Assembly: GCA_035632095.1 (NCBI GenBank)
Contig: DASQHM010000015.1
Span: 1 to 9,707, forward strand
Reading direction: 5' to 3'
DNA length: 9,707 nt
DNA from: DASQHM01 sp035632095
GTDB lineage: Bacteria > Pseudomonadota > Alphaproteobacteria > Ferrovibrionales > Ferrovibrionaceae
The notes beneath the pieces are model-generated. The model did no database searches. It saw nothing but the letters and a program-made list of their open reading frames with translations, and was not told the DNA's origin. Made by a program: the position numbers and the translations under genes. Shown in pieces: positions 1-4,346 of this stretch; the first letter of the stretch is position 1; the number at the start of each line of letters is the position of its first letter.

Positions 1-1
1 C

Positions 2-919
2 CGCATCGCCGGCCTGGTGGTTTCGGCGATCCTCAGCATCGCCTCGATCATCCTTTTCTATTACCCGGGCCTCAACTACGGCATCGACTTCCACGGCGGC
101 ATCGTCATGGAGGTGCGGACGCCAGGCCCCGCGGATTTCGCCGGCATGCGCTCGTCCCTCGGCAAGCTCGGCCTCGGCGAAGTGGCGCTGCAGCAATTCG
201 GCGGGCCGCAGGAAGTGCTGATCCGCCTCAAGCAGCAGGAAGGCGGCGGCGAGGAAGCGACGCAAAAGGCCGTGAATCAGGTCCGGGAAAGTCTGACGCA
301 GCAATATCCCGGCACGGAGATTCGCCGCGTAGAGGCGGTGGGTGCGACCGTGAGCGCCGAGCTGTTCCGCGGCGGCATGATCGCGGTCGGCCTCGCCCTG
401 GTTGCCATGCTGATCTACATCTGGTTCCGCTTCGAATGGCAGTTCGGCGTGGGCGCCGTAGTGACGCTGGTGCTCGACGTGACGAAGACCATCGGGTTCT
501 TTGCCATCACCGGCATGCAGTTCAACCTGACCAGCGTCGCGGCAATCCTCACCATAATGGGCTATTCGATCAACGATAAGGTGGTTGTCTACGACCGCAT
601 GCGCGAGAACCTGCGCAAGTACAAGTCCATGCCGCTGCGCCAGCTTATCGATCTCAGCATCAACGAGACCTTGAGCCGCACCATCAACACGTCGCTGACC
701 ACGTTCCTCGCCACGACCCCGCTTGCCATCATCGCCAGCGGGTCGGTGCAGGATTTCGCCATCGTGGTCCTGTTCGGCATCGTGGTCGGAACGTCCTCGT
801 CGATTTTCATCGCGGCGCCGATCCTGCTGTTCCTCGGCGAAAACCGCTTGCGGCGCGGAGCGCCCGCCGAACCGGCAAAGAAGGCGGACGGCGGCAAGAA
901 GGCCGCGAGCACGGCGTAG
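2..919 (+). CDS. secF: Protein translocase subunit SecF (5'-truncated by window edge)
   Basis: SecF partners SecD (and YajC) in the inner membrane and uses the proton-motive force to help SecYEG complete export and membrane insertion. The reading frame is open from base 2, giving 305 visible residues; E. coli SecF is about 323, so roughly 15-25 N-terminal residues lie outside. Visible in order: most of TM1 (about 1-22), the family motif GIDFHGG (27-33, a DFxGG form), a periplasmic domain to about 120, then a five-helix RND-type block. That block carries GYSINDKVVVYDRMREN (187-203), which corresponds to the conserved SecF loop and TM motif. The C-terminus is a short Lys/Ala-rich cytosolic tail. 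A GTG at 17 could be read as a start, but TM1 would be clipped and the frame continues upstream, so the gene is partial. secD is expected just upstream (inference). The Mth938-domain gene follows after 44 bp with no terminator between, so they are probably co-transcribed. Confidence 0.96.
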   Translation, partial: RIAGLVVSAILSIASIILFYYPGLNYGIDFHGGIVMEVRTPGPADFAGMRSSLGKLGLGEVALQQFGGPQEVLIRLKQQEGGGEEATQKAVNQVRESLTQQYPGTEIRRVEAVGATVSAELFRGGMIAVGLALVAMLIYIWFRFEWQFGVGAVVTLVLDVTKTIGFFAITGMQFNLTSVAAILTIMGYSINDKVVVYDRMRENLRKYKSMPLRQLIDLSINETLSRTINTSLTTFLATTPLAIIASGSVQDFAIVVLFGIVVGTSSSIFIAAPILLFLGENRLRRGAPAEPAKKADGGKKAASTA

Positions 920-936
920 CGCCGGGTTCGGCGTAA

Positions 937-950
937 GGCGTTGCAACGCC
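937..950. repeat. Perfect 14-bp palindrome between secF and the Mth938 gene
   Basis: GGCGTTGCAACGCC equals its own reverse complement. As RNA it could make a 5-bp stem with a TGCA loop; as DNA it could be a dimeric-protein site. It touches the Shine-Dalgarno sequence at 951. Its function is unknown, and it may be chance in GC-rich DNA. Confidence 0.5.
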
Positions 951-955
951 GGAGG
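951..955 (+). promoter_or_regulatory. Ribosome binding site of the Mth938-domain gene
   Basis: GGAGG lies 8 nt before the ATG at 964. This is a strong Shine-Dalgarno match and fixes the start of the downstream gene. Confidence 0.75.
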
Positions 956-963
956 CCCTGCCC

Positions 964-1341
964 ATGGACATAACGCCGCGCACGGCGGCCGGCCGCCAGA
1001 TCATCAACGCCTACGGCGGCGGCGGCTTCCGCGTGGGCGGAGTGGCCTATATCGGCTCGGTGCTGGTGCTGCCGGACCGGACGTTGCCGTGGCCGGTGAC
1101 GGCGATAGCCGACCTGGCGCTCGATACCCTGGCACCGCTGCGCGATGCGGTTCCGAGAGTGGAGGTCTTGCTGATCGGCTGCGGCGCCAGCATGGCGTTC
1201 ATACCGCGCGCGCTCCGCGATGCGCTGAAGGCCGGCGGCATCGCCTGCGACGGCATGGACACGGGCGCCGCATGCCGCACCTACAACGTCTTACTCGCGG
1301 AAGACCGGCGGGTCGCCGCGGCGCTTGTCGCCGTGCCGTGA
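964..1341 (+). CDS. Mth938-like domain protein, NDUFAF3 family
   Basis: This is a compact 125-residue soluble protein of the Mth938/DUF498 family, whose mitochondrial member NDUFAF3 is an assembly factor for respiratory complex I. Recognisable features are the N-terminal IINAYGGGGFRVGG (13-26), a LPDRTLPWPV segment (36-45), the core strand and turn LLIGCG (69-74), and the highly conserved C-terminal block from D98 through TGAACRTYNVLLAEDR (100-115). The length is normal for bacterial members. The ATG at 964 is supported by GGAGG 8 nt upstream. It lies 44 bp behind secF, an arrangement known in alphaproteobacteria. A bidirectional terminator follows immediately. Family assignment is secure. 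The biochemical activity is not established for bacterial members, so a role in complex I or membrane-complex assembly is inference from the eukaryotic homologue and from the neighbouring NDUFAF6-like gene at 2117. Confidence 0.88.
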   Translation: MDITPRTAAGRQIINAYGGGGFRVGGVAYIGSVLVLPDRTLPWPVTAIADLALDTLAPLRDAVPRVEVLLIGCGASMAFIPRALRDALKAGGIACDGMDTGAACRTYNVLLAEDRRVAAALVAVP

Positions 1342-1353
1342 TCCTCAAAACGA

Positions 1354-1379
1354 AACCGGGACCTGATGCGGTCCCGGTT
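1354..1379. terminator. Bidirectional intrinsic terminator between convergent genes
   Basis: A perfect 10-bp inverted repeat (AACCGGGACC, 6-nt loop TGATGC, GGTCCCGGTT) sits between the stop of the Mth938 gene (1341) and the stop of the minus-strand membrane protein gene (1404). Reading leftward, the stem is followed after three bases by TTTT, so it is the better terminator for the minus-strand gene. Reading rightward, the only T-run (1397-1400) is 17 nt further on, so termination there may be weaker. Confidence 0.8.
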
Positions 1380-1403
1380 CCACGCAGAAGCGGCAGTTTT
1401 CGA

Positions 1404-1982
1404 TCAGACCATGTGCATCTGGCCGACCATGCAATAGAGCATGGGGATCGACAGCAGCGTGTTGGTGCGCGAGGCGAGGCCGGCGATGCGTCCGGCGCGT
1501 TTCTTTTCGTCCGCACCCGCTTCCACTATGCCGAGAACCTTTTTCTGGTTCGGCCAGATCAGGAACCAGACGTTGAACCACATGATCAGGCCGAGCCACA
1601 TGCCGACGCCGATGACGCGGTCGGGAACCTGCAAGGTCAAGGCCTGCACGATGTAGCCGTTCAACGCTGCCAGGATCAGGCCGACGATCATGGTGAACAT
1701 AGCCGCCCAACGAAAGTAGAACAGCGCCGTTGGCGCAATCACCTTGCTTATGGCGGGTTTATGCTCGTCCGGAATTTTCGGCATGCTCGGGGTTTGCACG
1801 AAATTGAAATAGTAGAGCAGGCCGATCCACAGAATGCCGAAGAACACATGGATCCAGCGCAGCACGCCCAGCCAATAGGTTTCTTGGCCCCACGACGACA
1901 AGTGGAAGATCAGCGCCAGGATAATGGCGACGATGAGTCCGATGACAAGAGTCTGGTTAAGTGAATCGAGCGGGTTTTTCAT
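1404..1982 (-). CDS. Stand-alone PuuD-like (urate hydroxylase N-terminal type) membrane protein
   Basis: This is a 192-residue hydrophobic protein with about five predicted membrane helices (roughly 9-27, 38-62, 85-108, 124-144 and 172-188). Family-like blocks include LRWIHVFFGILWIG (41-54), YYFNFVQ (57-63), an RW at 91-92, GMWLGLIMWFNVWFLIWPNQ (127-146) and SRTNTLLSIPMLY (171-183). They recall the membrane domain of PuuD-type urate hydroxylases. The full PuuD has a longer membrane domain plus a C-terminal cytochrome c module with a CxxCH haem motif; neither the extra helices nor a CxxCH is present here. H45 and H74 are possible cofactor ligands, but that is only a guess. AGGGGAG lies 10 nt upstream of the ATG. 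The gene diverges from the phytoene-synthase-family gene and ends against a terminator, so it is probably monocistronic. No uric-acid genes are visible nearby, so urate oxidation should not be assumed. Some databases carry such proteins under misleading names. Confidence 0.7.
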   Translation of the reverse strand: MKNPLDSLNQTLVIGLIVAIILALIFHLSSWGQETYWLGVLRWIHVFFGILWIGLLYYFNFVQTPSMPKIPDEHKPAISKVIAPTALFYFRWAAMFTMIVGLILAALNGYIVQALTLQVPDRVIGVGMWLGLIMWFNVWFLIWPNQKKVLGIVEAGADEKKRAGRIAGLASRTNTLLSIPMLYCMVGQMHMV

Positions 1983-1992
1983 CGTTTTGTTG

Positions 1993-1999
1993 CTCCCCT
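1993..1999 (-). promoter_or_regulatory. Ribosome binding site of the PuuD-like gene
   Basis: On the minus strand AGGGGAG precedes the ATG (1982) with a 10-nt gap. The spacing is slightly long but the match is strong, and it supports this start. Confidence 0.6.
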
Positions 2000-2040
2000 A
2001 GACCGGTTCCGGGATTTTTGGCGCATTCTTGAGGCGCGGA

Positions 2041-2068
2041 ATATTAACACATGATGTTGTGGAGACAA
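2041..2068 (-). promoter_or_regulatory. Candidate sigma-70 promoter for the PuuD-like gene
   Basis: On the minus strand TTGTCT (2068-2063) and TAATAT (2046-2041) are separated by 16 bp, a reasonable -35/-10 pair about 60 bp before the ATG. The 134-bp divergent region 1983-2116 is AT-richer than its surroundings. I see no equally good promoter for the plus-strand gene at 2117. This is a prediction by eye. Confidence 0.35.
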
Positions 2069-2116
2069 GCAATGCTCGCCGATTGTTGTGGTCTCAAGTA
2101 GCGCGACAGTCTAGCA

Positions 2117-2971
2117 ATGGCCAGCACAAGCATAGCCGCGTCGGATGCGGACTATTGCGCGGCATTGGTGCGGCGCTTCGATGCCGACCGCTGGCTCGCT
2201 TTGCTGTTCGCGCCGGCCGAGTCGCGCCCCGCGCTGCATGTGCTTCATGCGTTCAATGTGGAAGTGGCGCGCACGCGCGAGCAGGTGAGCCAGGCCATGC
2301 TGGGCGAGATTCGCCTGCAATGGTGGCGCGAGACACTTGACGGCGTGTTCGCCGGAACGCCGCGCCCGCAACCGATCGCCACCGCCCTTGCGGCCGTGGT
2401 GTCGCGGTTCGGCCTGCCGCGCCTGCCTTTCGATCGCCTGATCGATGCCCATGGCCATGACCTGTACGAAACGCCACCGGCGGATTTCCCGGCCATGGAG
2501 ACATACGGCGCCGATACGTCGGGCGCGTTGGCGGAACTGTCGCTGGCGGTGCTCGGCGCGCTCGACCATGACAGCATGCAGGCGGCAAGGCGGGTCGCGG
2601 TCGCCTGGACCATGCTCGGCCTCGCGCGCGCGGTCCCGAGCCATGCCAAGCAACGGCGCATTCACATCCCCGCCGATCTTCTCGCTCGGGAAAAAATCGA
2701 CGCGGAGGCAATCTTTGCTGGCGGCGACCGCAGTGCGCTCGTACGCATCGTCGCTTCGATTTCGGAGCGAGCAAATCAACTGCTCAGCGAAGCACGGACG
2801 TTTCGCGCCGACCGCGCGGCCCTTCCCCTGCTGTTGCCGGCGGCGATCGGCGATCTCTATGTGCGGCGATTGGCGCGGGCCGGGTTCGACCCTTATGCGG
2901 CGGCGCTAGACGTGGCTGGCCCGCGCAAGCAAATGCGGTTGTTCGGCAAGGCGCTGCTCGGACGGTTCTGA
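2117..2971 (+). CDS. Squalene/phytoene synthase-family protein, NDUFAF6-like
   Basis: This is a 284-residue all-helical protein of the trans-isoprenyl diphosphate synthase fold. Family marks are DRWLALLFAP (24-33), the LHAFNVEVAR helix (43-52), LQWWRETLDG (67-76, the common RLQWWR block) and RRIHIPADLL (180-189), which matches the segment after the second Asp-rich motif of true enzymes. Both catalytic motifs are missing. Where phytoene and squalene synthases carry DxxxD, this protein has HAFNVEVAR (44-52) and ARAVPSHAKQ (170-179). Substrate Mg-diphosphate binding is therefore unlikely. This pattern fits the NDUFAF6 branch (a complex I assembly factor in mitochondria) better than hopanoid HpnC/HpnD or carotenoid CrtB. 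The start has no clear Shine-Dalgarno, but the conserved region begins soon after it and the next Met is residue 61. The gene converges on trmFO with 4 bp between stops. Family assignment is firm; the non-enzymatic role is inferred from missing residues. Confidence 0.85.
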   Translation: MASTSIAASDADYCAALVRRFDADRWLALLFAPAESRPALHVLHAFNVEVARTREQVSQAMLGEIRLQWWRETLDGVFAGTPRPQPIATALAAVVSRFGLPRLPFDRLIDAHGHDLYETPPADFPAMETYGADTSGALAELSLAVLGALDHDSMQAARRVAVAWTMLGLARAVPSHAKQRRIHIPADLLAREKIDAEAIFAGGDRSALVRIVASISERANQLLSEARTFRADRAALPLLLPAAIGDLYVRRLARAGFDPYAAALDVAGPRKQMRLFGKALLGRF

Positions 2972-2975
2972 CTAT

Positions 2976-4331
2976 CTACTCGGCGGCGGCGCGCGGCACG
3001 CCGAGCCATTCGCCCAAGTCCGCCATGGCGCGGCGCGCTATGACCGGCTTGCGTTCGCTGCGCCGGATGCGTTGATCGAGGGGCGGAAACAGGCCGAAGT
3101 TGATGTTCATGGGCTGAAAGGTCGCGGCGTCGGCGCCGCCTGTGATATGGGCGAGCAGCGCGCCGAGCGCGGTGGTGGGCGGCGGCGGTATGGGCGAAGC
3201 GTCCTGACGTTCGGCGGCGGCGAACCGACCCGCAAGAAGCCCGATGGCCGCACTTTCCACGTAGCCCTCGACCCCGGTGATCTGACCGGCGAAGCGGAGG
3301 CGGGGTGCGGCTTTCAATCGCAACGCGCCGTCGAGCAGTCGCGGGCTGTTGAGGAACGTGTTGCGGTGCAGGCCGCCGAGCCTGGCGAATTGCGCTTGCT
3401 CGAGGCCCGGGATCATGCGGAACACGCGCGTCTGTTCGCCGTGCTTCAGCTTGGTCTGGAAGCCGACCATGTTGTAGAGCGTGCCGAGCGCGTTGTCCTG
3501 GCGGAGTTGCACCACGGCGTATGGCCGCCGCCCGCTGCGCGGATCGGTCAGGCCCACCGGCTTCATCGGGCCGAAGGCCAGCGTTTCGCGGCCGCGCTCC
3601 GCCATCACCTCGATCGGCAGGCAACCCTCGAAATAGGGCGTGCTGCGCTCCCAATCCTTGAACGCGGTCTTTTCGGCGCTAAGCAACGCGTCGACGAAAC
3701 CGTGGTATTGCTCGGCGGTCATCGGGCAGTTGACGTAGTCGGCGCCGCCGCCGCCCGGACCGAATTTGTCGTAGCGCGACTGGAACCAAGCCTGATCGAA
3801 GTCGATGCTGTCCTTGTGCACGATGGGCGCGATGGCGTCGAAGAACGCCAGCGACTCTTCGCCGGTCAGCTCGCGAATGGCTCCGGCGAGCGCCGAAGAG
3901 GTGAGGGGGCCCGTGGCGACGATGACGCTGTCCCATTCGCCAGGCGGCAATCCGGCAATCTCGGCGCGTTCGACGGAGATCAACGGCTCACCCGAGATCG
4001 CTGCCTCGACCGCTTGCGAAAAGCCCACGCGATCGACGGCGAGCGCACCGCCCGCCGGTACCTTGTGGGCATCGGCCGCGCGCAGGATCAGCGAACTCGC
4101 CGCGCGCATCTCCGCATGCAGAAGCCCGACCGCGTTGCGTTCGGCGTCGTCGGAGCGGAACGAATTGGAGCAGACCAGTTCCGCCAGGCCCGATGTGACA
4201 TGGGCCTCGGTCATGCGTACCGGTCGCATCTCGTGCAGCACGACCGGCACGCCGGCACGGGCAAGTTGCCACGCCGCTTCCGAGCCTGCCAGGCCGCCGC
4301 CGATCACATGAACCGGCCGATGGCCGGTCAT
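2976..4331 (-). CDS. trmFO: TrmFO: folate/FAD-dependent tRNA m5U54 methyltransferase
   Basis: TrmFO makes 5-methyluridine at position 54 of the tRNA T-loop, using methylenetetrahydrofolate as carbon donor and reduced FAD as hydride source; it acts in the cytosol. The 451-residue product is full length for the family. Seen in order: the FAD dinucleotide-binding GGGLAGSEAA (11-20), HEMRP (33-37), ELVCSNSFRSDD (51-62) with C54 matching the catalytic/adduct cysteine region known in bacterial TrmFO, DYVNCPM (198-204), FEGCLPIEVMAERG (234-247) with a second conserved cysteine C237, the second FAD block GQITGVEGYVES (349-360), and NINFGLFPPL (409-418). The chosen ATG overlaps the uvrA stop as ATGA. 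The frame stays open 54 codons further upstream inside uvrA, but that extension is Arg-rich and unlike the family, and GGGLAGSEAA falls correctly near the N-terminus from the ATG at 4331. Translation is probably coupled to uvrA; only a weak GAAG precedes it. Confidence 0.96.
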   Translation of the reverse strand: MTGHRPVHVIGGGLAGSEAAWQLARAGVPVVLHEMRPVRMTEAHVTSGLAELVCSNSFRSDDAERNAVGLLHAEMRAASSLILRAADAHKVPAGGALAVDRVGFSQAVEAAISGEPLISVERAEIAGLPPGEWDSVIVATGPLTSSALAGAIRELTGEESLAFFDAIAPIVHKDSIDFDQAWFQSRYDKFGPGGGGADYVNCPMTAEQYHGFVDALLSAEKTAFKDWERSTPYFEGCLPIEVMAERGRETLAFGPMKPVGLTDPRSGRRPYAVVQLRQDNALGTLYNMVGFQTKLKHGEQTRVFRMIPGLEQAQFARLGGLHRNTFLNSPRLLDGALRLKAAPRLRFAGQITGVEGYVESAAIGLLAGRFAAAERQDASPIPPPPTTALGALLAHITGGADAATFQPMNINFGLFPPLDQRIRRSERKPVIARRAMADLGEWLGVPRAAAE

Positions 4332-4346
4332 GCGCGCTTCAAGCGC
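4312..4346 (-). promoter_or_regulatory. trmFO initiation region: ATGA overlap flanked by two inverted repeats
   Basis: On the minus strand the trmFO start reads, in order: a perfect 6-bp inverted repeat with one central base (GCGCTTGAAGCGC, 4346-4334), two bases, the ATG (4331-4329), then at once a perfect 7-bp inverted repeat with a 3-base loop (ACCGGCCATCGGCCGGT, 4328-4312). The uvrA TGA (4330-4328) overlaps the ATG. The only Shine-Dalgarno-like GAAG lies in the first repeat. Ribosomes finishing uvrA would melt these structures, which is compatible with translational coupling. Confidence 0.5.
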
